DNA from: an uncultured Clostridia bacterium | GTDB lineage: Bacteria > Bacillota > Clostridia > UBA1381 | Assembly (NCBI GenBank): GCA_944392335.1 | Contig: CALXWJ010000083.1 | Span: 1 to 32,130 of the forward strand | Length of the DNA stretch: 32,130 bases | Direction: 5' to 3' | In this document: piece by piece, positions 24,578 through 31,949 of the stretch | Layout of the letters: each line of letters opens with the position of its first letter | Numbering within the stretch: the stretch's first letter is position 1 | Notes under the pieces: generated by a model | What the model saw: the letters and a program-made list of their open reading frames with translations, nothing else | Database searches by the model: none | What the model was told of the DNA's origin: nothing | Made by a program: the position numbers and the translations under genes

Positions 24578-24880
24578 TTGAAAAATGTAATAATCAGTGC
24601 AGATGGAGACAGAAAGGTTTATTCTGTCCCGGATGCCGTTGCGGATAACTTGGAAAGGTATTGTTTGGAATTTTGCACCATATGGCTAAAAACAAGTCCT
24701 TATGCAAGAAAATATAGAGTTAATGGAGTATTATGCTATAACGAAGATGATTTTATTGAATATTTAAACAAATGGATATTCCCAAAAGAAAAATCCTCAC
24801 TTGTTGAAAATCTCGGACGTATCGATTTTGATTCCCCGTTGCCGGAAAAATACACCGATTATCCTGAATTTAACTTTTAA
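24578..24880 (+). CDS. Hypothetical protein
   Basis: Protein of about 100 residues that I do not recognise. It begins with a beta strand (KNVIISADGDRKVYSVP), has a helical centre with YCLEFCTIWLKTSP, and ends in the compact segment LPEKYTDYPEFNF. Two Cys residues lie close together in the helix. A TTG start at 24578 is favoured because GGAG at 24565-24568 lies nine bases upstream. ATG codons at 24563 and 24569 and a TTG at 24524 are alternatives without good sites. It lies between the ACT-domain and ArsC-like genes on the same strand. Cytoplasmic; no signal or membrane segment. Confidence 0.65.
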   Translation: MKNVIISADGDRKVYSVPDAVADNLERYCLEFCTIWLKTSPYARKYRVNGVLCYNEDDFIEYLNKWIFPKEKSSLVENLGRIDFDSPLPEKYTDYPEFNF

Positions 24881-24948
24881 ATTACGATTTCTGCAAAGAT
24901 ATGAACAATCAGCGAGTCGAAATGTCCATTTTACAGCGGAGGTGCACA

Positions 24949-25344
24949 ATGAAAAAAATAAAGGTTGTGTTTATCTGCGTTCACAATTCATGCCGAAGCC
25001 AAATAGCGGAGGCATTGGGGAAAAAGTATCTTTCCGATATATGTGACTGTTATTCGGCAGGTACAAAAATAACGCCGCAGATCAACCAGGACGCAGTTCG
25101 TTTAATGAAACAGATTTATGGGATTAATATGGACTCCGACCAATATCCAAAGTTATTTTCGGATATTCCCGAAGCAGATATTGTGGTATCGATGGGCTGT
25201 AATGTGACCTGCCCGTATGTTCCCGGCAAATTGAATCTTGATTGGGGGCTGGAGGATCCCACAGGTCAGAGTGATGAAAAATTTTTAGAGATCATTGATG
25301 CGATTGATATCAATATTCATAAGCTCAGAGATACAATTCAATAA
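24949..25344 (+). CDS. ArsC-like arsenate reductase (low-MW phosphatase fold)
   Basis: Protein of 131 residues. The N-terminal P-loop CVHNSCRS (Cys10 to Ser17) matches the CX5R anion site of thioredoxin-coupled ArsC and low-molecular-weight tyrosine phosphatases, with Cys10, Asn13, Cys15, Arg16 and Ser17 in the ArsC positions. The redox segment GCNVTCPYVPG has Cys84 and Cys88, three residues apart rather than six as in the staphylococcal enzyme. DWGLEDPTG supplies the general acid Asp103. It probably reduces arsenate to arsenite, but no arsenite pump or ArsR gene is adjacent, so a phosphatase role remains possible. The start at 24949 is set by GCGGAGGTG. The last codons and stop, ATTCAATAA, are also the left end of repeat copy G. 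Confidence 0.85.
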   Translation: MKKIKVVFICVHNSCRSQIAEALGKKYLSDICDCYSAGTKITPQINQDAVRLMKQIYGINMDSDQYPKLFSDIPEADIVVSMGCNVTCPYVPGKLNLDWGLEDPTGQSDEKFLEIIDAIDINIHKLRDTIQ

Positions 25345-25482
25345 GGTTTGTCCCATTATTCAATGAGGACAAGAAAGCAGCTATGCAGCGCTGTAATCAG
25401 CGGAGGATTATATCCTCACACTGATTGCAAAAATAGAACCCGCCGCCGACAAATGCCGTGGACATCCTATGTGCTGTTATAC
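25335..25482 (+). repeat. Four-hairpin dispersed repeat, copy G
   Basis: Plus-oriented copy between convergent genes. Left end ATTCAATAAGGTTTGTCCC, H1 (TTGTCC with GGACAA), no H2, H3 (TAATCAGCGGAGGA with TCCTCACACTGATTG), a decayed H4 (CCGCCGACAAATGCCG) and right end TATGTGCTGTTATAC. Its two ends contribute the stop codons of both flanking genes. Confidence 0.87.
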
Positions 25483-25689
25483 AGCTGCCTTCTTTTTGGC
25501 AAGATAATCTGTAATTGACTGCAAAACCTTGTCAGAATCCAGTCCGTGTACTTCACAGGCCTGCTCCAATGATTCTCCTATTGAGGATGGGCAGCCGACA
25601 CAGTGCATTCCCGACTGTATGAGAATATATGCTATACCGCTGTCATATGCAAGCATTTGTCCCATTGTCGTTTGTTTTGTGATCTCCAT
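25477..25689 (-). CDS. DUF1858 (redox disulfide) domain protein
   Basis: Cytoplasmic protein of 70 residues made almost entirely of a DUF1858 domain, the type also called hybrid-cluster-protein-associated redox disulfide domain. TTMGQMLAYDSGIAYILIQS leads to MHCVGCPSSIGESLEQACEVHG, whose CxxC pair is the expected redox site. It is the last gene of a four-gene operon, 11 bases after the nitroreductase stop. ATG 25689 is chosen because AGGAGG lies seven bases upstream; the ATG six bases earlier abuts that site. The stop codon lies within the right end of repeat copy G. Confidence 0.85.
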   Translation of the reverse strand: MEITKQTTMGQMLAYDSGIAYILIQSGMHCVGCPSSIGESLEQACEVHGLDSDKVLQSITDYLAKKKAAV

Positions 25690-25700
25690 TGTCATACCTC

Positions 25701-26219
25701 CTATCGTACTTCCGCCAATTCGTTTAATGGCCGGAAAGTATTGTGCCATTTTGTATAGGGAACAGAAGTCTCACTCGGATAACCTATCGGCAGCAGACAG
25801 ATCGGTTTGATATTTTCCGGCAAATCAAAAGCCTTTGCAACTTGTCTTGTGTCAAATCCCCGTACCCATACAGAGCCGATTCCCAATTCCCACGCTTCTA
25901 ACATCATATAAGTACAGACGATACTTACGTCCATTTCGCCGGTATCATACCCCTGTTCCACAGGGCTTTTCCATACCCTTGAAATATCCGCGCACAAAAG
26001 CAGAACTACCGGCGCGTCATAAGCAAATCGAGTAAGAGAACGAATTTTTTTGATTGCATTTTTACTTTTTAAGATATAAATTTTCTGCGGCTGAAAATTG
26101 ACCGCCGTAGGGGCAAGCTGTCCGGCTTTTAAAATCTTCTCCATTTTCTCCGGTTCGATAGGATGGTCTGAAAAGGAACGAACAGAATAACGGTCTGCCG
26201 CAAGCTGTAAAAAGTCCAT
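25701..26219 (-). CDS. Nitroreductase-family protein
   Basis: FMN-dependent oxidoreductase of 172 residues. The N-terminal DRYSVRSFSDHPI is the FMN phosphate-binding motif, followed by LKAGQLAPTAVNFQPQKIYI. Further on, MMLEAWELGIGSVWVRGF and the PICLLPIGYP strand complete the nitroreductase core. Typical members reduce nitroaromatics, quinones or flavins with NAD(P)H. The ribosome binding site is AAGGAG. It sits between a flavodoxin-fold reductase and the DUF1858 gene, which suggests a role in managing redox-active or electrophilic compounds. Confidence 0.88.
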   Translation of the reverse strand: MDFLQLAADRYSVRSFSDHPIEPEKMEKILKAGQLAPTAVNFQPQKIYILKSKNAIKKIRSLTRFAYDAPVVLLLCADISRVWKSPVEQGYDTGEMDVSIVCTYMMLEAWELGIGSVWVRGFDTRQVAKAFDLPENIKPICLLPIGYPSETSVPYTKWHNTFRPLNELAEVR

Positions 26220-26238
26220 GTTATCAGCTCCTTACATA

Positions 26239-26790
26239 TTATTGAATGGATTTTCCAAGCTCATAGGCTTGCTGAATTTCGGGTTTTCCTTTGATATCAC
26301 CTACACTCATGTTTCCTCCGGCCAGCACATGACCAAGGCTTTTCCACCGCAGATGTTCCATCAGGTGGTCATAGTAGAGTACAGCGTCATCAAAACCGTA
26401 TCCTTCTGCCGCCATCAGCAGAGCGGAAGCTTTCCCATTTCCTCTTAGGATGTTGCCGTCGCCCTCTTCCAAGGCAAACAGACGGTCAAGGGCTGTTTTT
26501 ATCTGTCCGCTCATGGTCCAGTAGTAAAGCGGGCTTGCCAGCACTACCACATCACATTCTTTTACTGCAGGATAAATCTTAGCCATATCATCTTTCTGGA
26601 CACAGGGACATTCCTTGCTGCTGTGTCCGCCAAAGCATCCCTTGCAGCCATGGATGTCCATACTGTCCAGGAAAAACTCGGTTACGGTATTGCCGGCGCT
26701 TTGCGCACCCTCGGTAAATGATTTAACTATGGCTGAAGTATTCCCGTTTTTACGTGGGCTTCCGTTTAGTATTACAATTTTCTTACTCAT
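26239..26790 (-). CDS. Flavodoxin-fold NAD(P)H-dependent FMN reductase
   Basis: Protein of 183 residues. IVILNGSPRKNGNTSAIVKS is the FMN phosphate loop of the NADPH-dependent FMN reductase/iron-sulfur flavoprotein superfamily. VLASPLYYWTMSGQIKTALDR is the second flavin loop. A Cys cluster, GCKGCFGG followed by ECPC, lies at the position where iron-sulfur flavoproteins bind a cluster, although spacing differs. The likely reaction is two-electron reduction of quinones, flavins or related compounds. The ribosome binding site AGGAGTG supports the start. It lies 19 bases upstream of the nitroreductase gene in the same operon. Confidence 0.86.
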   Translation of the reverse strand: MSKKIVILNGSPRKNGNTSAIVKSFTEGAQSAGNTVTEFFLDSMDIHGCKGCFGGHSSKECPCVQKDDMAKIYPAVKECDVVVLASPLYYWTMSGQIKTALDRLFALEEGDGNILRGNGKASALLMAAEGYGFDDAVLYYDHLMEHLRWKSLGHVLAGGNMSVGDIKGKPEIQQAYELGKSIQ

Positions 26791-26808
26791 AAAAACACTC
26801 CTGTTTTT

Positions 26809-27354
26809 TTAGATTTTATCCGCTAATGCAGCCGCCTTCCGGCAGCCGTCGGTCTTGTCGATGTCACCCACGTTCAAAACACCGGGGATCAACACTTCAC
26901 CAACCATTTTCCACTTATTCAAAGCTGCTGTACGCTCTATGGGGATACGTACCCCGTCCAGTACAGTCATATCTTCCTCCTCACAGCAAGCAATCAGGGC
27001 ACATTCCTTGCCTGCAATGTCCTTGCCTCCTACAACCAGAGAATAAATACGGTCAATCACTCCCTTAATCTGTGAAGGGATCGAATACCAGTAAACCGGC
27101 ATAGTGAAGACAATAGCGTCTGCCTCCAGAATTACCGGGGCGATAATATTGAAATCATCGTCAAAAGAACAAGCCTTTCCCGTCTTAAAACAAGTTTCGC
27201 AGGCATGGCAGCCGCCAATCTTCATCATAGCAGCGTCAAATCTTGTTACTGTATGACCCTTTGCCTCAGCTGCTTTGATAAATGCGTCTGTCATGGCAAA
27301 GCTGTTTCCTCCCTTTCTATGGCTTCCTGTAATCACAGCAATTTTCTTATTCAT
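26809..27354 (-). CDS. Iron-sulfur-flavoprotein-like reductase, operon head
   Basis: Flavodoxin-fold protein of 181 residues, paralogous to the next gene. IAVITGSHRKGGNSFAM is the FMN loop and VFTMPVYWYSIPSQIKGVIDR the second flavin loop. The Cys motif GGCHACETCFKTGKAC (C-x2-C-x2-C-x6-C) fits the compact cluster motif of iron-sulfur flavoproteins, so a [4Fe-4S] cluster is plausible. The start at 27354 is set by AAAGGAGG directly upstream; an ATG 39 bases earlier lacks a site. It heads the operon and diverges from the HxlR regulator gene. Confidence 0.86.
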   Translation of the reverse strand: MNKKIAVITGSHRKGGNSFAMTDAFIKAAEAKGHTVTRFDAAMMKIGGCHACETCFKTGKACSFDDDFNIIAPVILEADAIVFTMPVYWYSIPSQIKGVIDRIYSLVVGGKDIAGKECALIACCEEEDMTVLDGVRIPIERTAALNKWKMVGEVLIPGVLNVGDIDKTDGCRKAAALADKI

Positions 27355-27405
27355 AAAATTCCTCCTTTTATTGTGGGATTGACTTTTTTCCATACTTATA
27401 TTATA

Positions 27406-27433
27406 ATTATAGCAAGAATTTTAAAAAAAACAA
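27406..27433 (-). promoter_or_regulatory. Predicted promoter of the flavoprotein operon
   Basis: Minus strand: TTGTTT (27433-27428), 16 bases, then TATAAT (27411-27406) with an extended -10 TGC just before it. It starts 52 bases upstream of the operon start codon and its -35 touches the palindrome at 27432-27458. Confidence 0.7.
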
Positions 27434-27458
27434 GTACGCACATTAAAGTGCGATACTT
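27432..27458. promoter_or_regulatory. Palindromic operator, likely HxlR target
   Basis: AAGTACGCAC, then ATTAAA, then GTGCGATACTT: an inverted repeat with one extra base in the right arm. It lies between the divergent operon and the hxlR-type gene and overlaps the -35 box of the operon by two bases, so binding there could repress the operon and the regulator itself. Confidence 0.65.
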
Positions 27459-27497
27459 ACAATCAGGTTAAATACTTAGCCAAAGGAGAGTGTAAGA

Positions 27498-27830
27498 ATG
27501 AATGAAAGATGCATATCCAACGAATGTCTCAGTTCTACCGGATTTAGCTATACCTTATCTTTAATTAACGGAAAATATAAAATGACGATTCTTTATACTT
27601 TAATGAATTTCGGTATAGTACGATTTAACGAAATGAAAAAATATATTGGAGAAATCTCATATAAGACCCTGAGTTCTACATTAAAAGAACTGGAAGCTGA
27701 CCGGCTGATCCATCGAAAGGAATATCCTCAGATACCGCCAAAAGTAGAGTATAGTCTGACAGAAAGAGGTAAGTCGCTTATTCCCATCCTTGACAGTATG
27801 TGCGATTGGGGAGAAAAAAACAGGATTTAA
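27498..27830 (+). CDS. HxlR-family transcriptional regulator
   Basis: Winged-helix regulator of 110 residues. SYTLSLINGKYKMTILYTLM corresponds to the family core usually written as LxxIGGKWKxxIL, and ISYKTLSSTLKELEADRLIHRK is the recognition helix and wing start. VEYSLTERGKSLIPIL completes the domain. Two Cys residues near the N-terminus (Cys5, Cys10) recall YodB/QorR-type regulators that sense thiol-reactive compounds through an N-terminal Cys. The gene diverges from the flavoprotein/nitroreductase operon and is its probable repressor. The ribosome binding site is AAAGGAGAG. Confidence 0.88.
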   Translation: MNERCISNECLSSTGFSYTLSLINGKYKMTILYTLMNFGIVRFNEMKKYIGEISYKTLSSTLKELEADRLIHRKEYPQIPPKVEYSLTERGKSLIPILDSMCDWGEKNRI

Positions 27831-28002
27831 TTGACTGTATAAGCATATGTGACGCGGCTTTTAATAGGTTTTATTTTGCCTGATAGCAGAAAATGTATAG
27901 GCATATTCAAAAATAAGGTGAACTGTAAAATTGTAATATGGTAAATTTAAATAGCAAAGAGGCAAGTTGTACATTCCCCATGCTGCCTTGCAAATTATTG
28001 AG

Positions 28003-28036
28003 GATTGCAGCAAAAGACCGCTGCAATCTTTTTTAC
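28003..28036 (+). terminator. Intrinsic terminator downstream of the HxlR gene
   Basis: ATTGCAGC (28004-28011), eight-base loop, GCTGCAAT (28020-28027), then CTTTTTTAC. It lies 174 bases after the stop codon; nothing else is visible in 27831-28002. Confidence 0.85.
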
Positions 28037-28039
28037 ATC

Positions 28040-28073
28040 AAAAAAAGGTGCGATCGTTTTTTTGAACGCACCT
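28040..28073 (-). terminator. Intrinsic terminator of the ABC exporter operon
   Basis: Minus strand: AGGTGCG, 14-base loop, CGCACCT, then a run of T (the A run at 28041-28046 on the plus strand). It lies 28 bases after the stop of the second ABC gene. Confidence 0.85.
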
Positions 28074-28101
28074 GTCTGTTTTGCCGTTGAAGGTGAAGGA
28101 T

Positions 28102-29871
28102 TTAAGCTTCTGTTTCAAACTGGCTGTTATAGAGCTTTGAATAGAAGCCGTTTTCAGCTAAAAGTTCTTCGTGAGTCCCCTGTTCAATTATATGTCCCTG
28201 ATTCATTACAAGAATTTTATCAGCATTCTGAATAGTGGAAAGCCTATGCGCTACAATAAAGCTGGTCCGCCCTTGCATAAGCGTTTCAAACGCCCGCTGA
28301 ATACGTATCTCGGTAATAGCATCTATAGAAGAAGTGGCTTCGTCCAGAATCAGCATCGGAGGCAGGCACAGCATGATACGGGCGATACACAGCAGCTGCT
28401 TTTGTCCCTGAGACAGATTGCCGCTCCCTTCTGCAATCACAGTGTCATACCCTTCCGGCATACGCATAATAAAGCTGTGTGCATGGGCCTTCTTTGCGGC
28501 GGCAATGATCTCCTCATCGGTGGCGTCGGGACGCCCGTAGGCAATATTGTCGCGTATAGAAGCAGCCCTGAGCCATGTCTCCTGTAGTACCATTCCGTAG
28601 CTTGTACGCAGGGATTGGCGGGTGATCTGCCGGATATCATGACCGTCTACCTTTATGGAACCGTTTTTTACATCATAAAAACGCATAAGCAGATTGATCA
28701 GCGTGGTCTTTCCGCAGCCGGTAGGACCCACGATAGCAATGCGCTGACCGGGAGCAACGGAAAGGTTCAGATCCTGTATGAGAGGGACCTCAGGATTGTA
28801 GGAAAAGTCCACATGCTCTAAAAGCACATGTCCTTTCGGGTCTTTAAGCACAACAGCGTCTGCAGGTTCTGCCGGGGCAGAAGGCTCATCAAGAAGCTCA
28901 AAGACCCTGGCAGCCGATGCGATAGAATTTTGGAATTCCGTCAGCACGCCGGTAATGTCATTAAAAGGTTTAGTATATTGATTTGTGTAGCTTAAAAAGC
29001 TTGAAAGCTGCCCTACGCTGATATTTCCCGCTATGGCCGAAAGTCCTCCGGCAATAGCAACTCCGGCATAAATTGCAGAGTACATAAACCTTGTAGCAGG
29101 ATTGGTAATGGATGAATAGAAAGTAGCCTTCAGCGAATACTCCGACAAACGTCGGTTGATTTCATTAAACTCTGTATCAGCTTCGCCCTGATAGTTAAAT
29201 GCCTGAACGACTTTTATCCCTCCCAGCATTTCATTTGTAAATCCGGTCAGCTCTCCCCGTGTTTCAGACTGCATTTGAAACATTGTAAAGGATTTCCTGG
29301 AAATGAAACGTGCCATCACAAAAGACAAAGGACTTAATATCACTACAATAAGGGTGATCCATGTATTGATGCTGAGCATAAATATAATCGTTCCGACAAT
29401 GGTGGCGATACCTGTGAAAAGCTGAGTAAACCCAAGCAGGAGTCCATCAGAAAACTGGTCGATATCCGTGATGATACGGCTGATCAAATCTCCCGAGGAA
29501 TGCCGGTCAACATAGGACAAAGGCAATTCCTGCAAATGGTTAAAAGCCTGAACGCGCAGATCCCGTACGATACGATAGGTGATTTTGTTGTTGATATGGT
29601 TCATTATCCACTGTGCGGCTAATGTAATAAAAATAGAGATCAGTATCCCAGCTATCACGGTCAAAAGCCCGGCAAAGTCCACCTGACCTTTTCCCACAAT
29701 CTTATCCACGCCATGACCTGTCAAAATTGGCACATAAAGAGTCAGACCTACTGTCAGAACAGACAGAAGGAGGGAGAGAGCCACAAGACCGATGTGCGGA
29801 CGTATATAGCGGAGGATCCGTTTTAATGTCTGCATATTTTTATCATGCATTATTGTTGTCTCATCATGCAT
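28102..29871 (-). CDS. ABC exporter half-transporter, consensus subunit
   Basis: Protein of 589 residues: six membrane helices (about 25-320) and an ATPase domain. Walker A GPTGCGKT (382-389), Q-loop at VLQETWLR, signature LSQGQ (486-490, third residue not Gly), Walker B LILDEATSSID with catalytic Glu511, and switch His542 in VAHRL. It therefore carries a complete catalytic Glu/His pair but an altered signature, as expected for the consensus partner of a heterodimeric type IV exporter such as BmrCD, LmrCD or TM287/288. ATG 29871 is preferred because AAGGAGAT lies upstream; upstream in-frame ATGs lie inside the partner gene. It overlaps the partner by eight bases. Export of drugs or other amphipathic compounds is the family role; substrate unknown. 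Confidence 0.9.
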   Translation of the reverse strand: MHDETTIMHDKNMQTLKRILRYIRPHIGLVALSLLLSVLTVGLTLYVPILTGHGVDKIVGKGQVDFAGLLTVIAGILISIFITLAAQWIMNHINNKITYRIVRDLRVQAFNHLQELPLSYVDRHSSGDLISRIITDIDQFSDGLLLGFTQLFTGIATIVGTIIFMLSINTWITLIVVILSPLSFVMARFISRKSFTMFQMQSETRGELTGFTNEMLGGIKVVQAFNYQGEADTEFNEINRRLSEYSLKATFYSSITNPATRFMYSAIYAGVAIAGGLSAIAGNISVGQLSSFLSYTNQYTKPFNDITGVLTEFQNSIASAARVFELLDEPSAPAEPADAVVLKDPKGHVLLEHVDFSYNPEVPLIQDLNLSVAPGQRIAIVGPTGCGKTTLINLLMRFYDVKNGSIKVDGHDIRQITRQSLRTSYGMVLQETWLRAASIRDNIAYGRPDATDEEIIAAAKKAHAHSFIMRMPEGYDTVIAEGSGNLSQGQKQLLCIARIMLCLPPMLILDEATSSIDAITEIRIQRAFETLMQGRTSFIVAHRLSTIQNADKILVMNQGHIIEQGTHEELLAENGFYSKLYNSQFETEA

Positions 29872-31600
29872 TTGCGTCAATCTCCTTTCCGACATTCTGG
29901 GATGAACATATTTCCTGATATATGTGGTTCGAACTAAGCAGCTCCCGGTGAGTACCGTAACCGACAGGATATCCGTCGTCCATAACAAGGATATGATCTG
30001 CATTGCGGATGGCGGATACCCGTTGGGATATGATAAAAACAGTCATATTTTCGGTGCTTTCTTTTATTGCTTTACGAAGCTTCGCGTCGGTGGCAAAATC
30101 AAGAGCCGAAGCACTGTCGTCAAGTATTAGGATGTCCGGCTGTCCGACTAAGGCTCTGGCAATGGTAAGACGCTGTTTCTGTCCGCCGGATAAATTGCTG
30201 CCGCCCTGATTGATAAAAAGATCCAAACCTTTCTTCTTGCTGTCCACAAATTCCCTTGCTTGAGCAATATCCAAAGCATGATAAATTTCTTCATCGGTGG
30301 CGTCGCGTTTACCCCACTGCATATTTTTCTTCAAAGTACCGGAGAAAACTGCGGCTTTTTGCGGAACGATACTCACGTGTTTTCTTATGGAGGACGGCTT
30401 TAAAGTCTTCATATCCTTGCCAAACAGTCGAATCGTGCCGGAGGTGCAGTCATAAAATCTGGGAATCAGATTTGCCAGGGTAGATTTTCCGGAGCCTGTA
30501 CCGCCTATAATTCCAATGGTTTCCCCGGGCATAACAGTGAAACTGATTTTGTGCAGGGTCTCCTCTTTGGAATCGGCATACGTAAAGCCTACATCCTCAA
30601 AAGCTACCGCAGGCGAATTTTTTTCATATACAGCCTCTTCTCCCGTATCCGTGATTGATGGTTTTACGTCAAAAACGGTATTAACTCTTGCAAGGCTTGC
30701 AAGCGCTCTTGACATAAGGATGATGAGATTGGCAAGCTTTACAAGCTCGATTAATATTTGAGACATATAGTTGATTAAAGCGATAACTTGTCCTTGTGTC
30801 AAATACCCGCCGTCTACCTGGCGTCCGCCGAAATAAAGGACAGCAATGATACCCATATTGATGATCACATAGGTAAGTGGGTTTAACAGGGCGGAGATTT
30901 TTCCTACAAAAATCTGTTTTTTATACAAATCGTTCGTCTCCTGCCTAAAACGTTCCTTTTCTTCTTTTTGTCTTGCAAAAGCCCGCACTACCCGGATACC
31001 AAGAAGATTTTCTCTGGTACTTAGAAGTACTTTATCAAGCTGCTTTTGCACGTTTTTATAAAGAGGCATACTGACAAGCATAATAGCAAAGACTACAATC
31101 AGAAGTACAGGAATAGTAACGGCAAAGGGAAGCGCCGCTTTGACATTCACAGTAAAAGCCATGATCATAGCCCCGAAAACAACAAACGGAGAGCGCAGGA
31201 ACAAACGAAGAAACATATTTAATCCGTTTTGAACCTGGTTTATATCGTTGGTCATACGGTTGATCATGGTGGAAGTTCCTATAGTGTCGATCTCCCGGTA
31301 TGAAAAAGTATTTATATGGGCGAACAGGTCACTGCGCATAGCCATTCCCACGCTGATGGCGGACTTGGCCGCGAAATACTGGGCAGTCAGTGCAAAGCCA
31401 AAGCCCACGATGCCCAAAAGTATGAGGAGAGCGCCCATTTTCCAAAGATAAGGGCCGTCATTCTGTGCAATACCCACATCGATCATCTTTGCCACAACTA
31501 ACGGGACAAAAAGTTCAAAAGTTGCTTCTAACATTTTGAATAACGGAGCCATGACAGTAATGAACAAGTGGGTTTTTACGTAGCTTAGTAAACGGTTCAT
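29864..31600 (-). CDS. ABC exporter half-transporter, degenerate subunit
   Basis: Protein of 578 residues: six membrane helices (about 10-300) and an ATPase domain. Walker A GGTGSGKST (366-374), Q-loop VPQKAAVFSG, intact signature LSGGQ (470-474). In Walker B, LILDDSASALD, Asp495 stands where the catalytic Glu belongs, and the switch His is Gln526 (ISQRV). These two replacements mark the degenerate site of heterodimeric exporters; the intact LSGGQ completes the active site of the partner encoded next. The start at 31600 follows AAAGGATG; an ATG 72 bases earlier has no site. It is transcribed from the promoter at 31950-31978 after a leader of about 340 bases. Confidence 0.9.
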   Translation of the reverse strand: MNRLLSYVKTHLFITVMAPLFKMLEATFELFVPLVVAKMIDVGIAQNDGPYLWKMGALLILLGIVGFGFALTAQYFAAKSAISVGMAMRSDLFAHINTFSYREIDTIGTSTMINRMTNDINQVQNGLNMFLRLFLRSPFVVFGAMIMAFTVNVKAALPFAVTIPVLLIVVFAIMLVSMPLYKNVQKQLDKVLLSTRENLLGIRVVRAFARQKEEKERFRQETNDLYKKQIFVGKISALLNPLTYVIINMGIIAVLYFGGRQVDGGYLTQGQVIALINYMSQILIELVKLANLIILMSRALASLARVNTVFDVKPSITDTGEEAVYEKNSPAVAFEDVGFTYADSKEETLHKISFTVMPGETIGIIGGTGSGKSTLANLIPRFYDCTSGTIRLFGKDMKTLKPSSIRKHVSIVPQKAAVFSGTLKKNMQWGKRDATDEEIYHALDIAQAREFVDSKKKGLDLFINQGGSNLSGGQKQRLTIARALVGQPDILILDDSASALDFATDAKLRKAIKESTENMTVFIISQRVSAIRNADHILVMDDGYPVGYGTHRELLSSNHIYQEICSSQNVGKEIDANA

Positions 31601-31717
31601 TTTCTCATCCTTTCTGACGCTTGTACTGTTTTTGGTTTTAGAATACGCCGCCTGTTTGCATATGAGCCGCAAATATCAACTGCAGCTTGAGGATTTATCC
31701 TAACGGTCACATTGAGA

Positions 31718-31748
31718 TTGCCAGCCGGGAATCTATCCCGGCTGGCAA
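31718..31748 (-). other. Perfect 13-bp hairpin in the ABC operon leader
   Basis: TTGCCAGCCGGGA / TCCCGGCTGGCAA with a five-base loop. No T run follows on either strand, so it is not a textbook intrinsic terminator. It lies 118 bases upstream of the first ABC start codon, inside the predicted transcript. Confidence 0.7.
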
Positions 31749-31862
31749 CTCTTTCGGCAGTGAACATCCGACGTGCCGTTCATTGAAACATGGGTTGTAT
31801 TCTTTTTTTTGCCGTTTGCCCGACTGTCAGTCCAATCACCTATCAATGCATTCTTATTCCGG

Positions 31863-31907
31863 CTAAAGCAAACGGTCATAAACGGTGCGAAAGCTTGGCT
31901 GCTTCAT
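31863..31907 (-). CDS. Possible 14-residue leader peptide of the ABC operon
   Basis: ATG 31907 opens a short frame MKQPSFRTVYDRLL ending at TAG 31865-31863, some 40 bases after the predicted -10 box. Its last codons contain CCGTTTGC (31875-31868), which can pair with GCAAACGG (31819-31812), so translation would disturb a downstream stem. The ribosome binding site is weak, so translation is uncertain. Leader peptides occur upstream of some drug exporters (for example bmrB before bmrCD), which is the only reason to consider it. Confidence 0.25.
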   Translation of the reverse strand: MKQPSFRTVYDRLL

Positions 31908-31949
31908 CTTTTATGGGTATTTCCCCAATATACAATAATTTCCTGATAT

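Noticed and set aside
3698..25482. The GTGGGAG-type repeats as a CRISPR array
   Set aside because: Copies are kilobases apart, longer than CRISPR repeats, and in both orientations without spacer structure.
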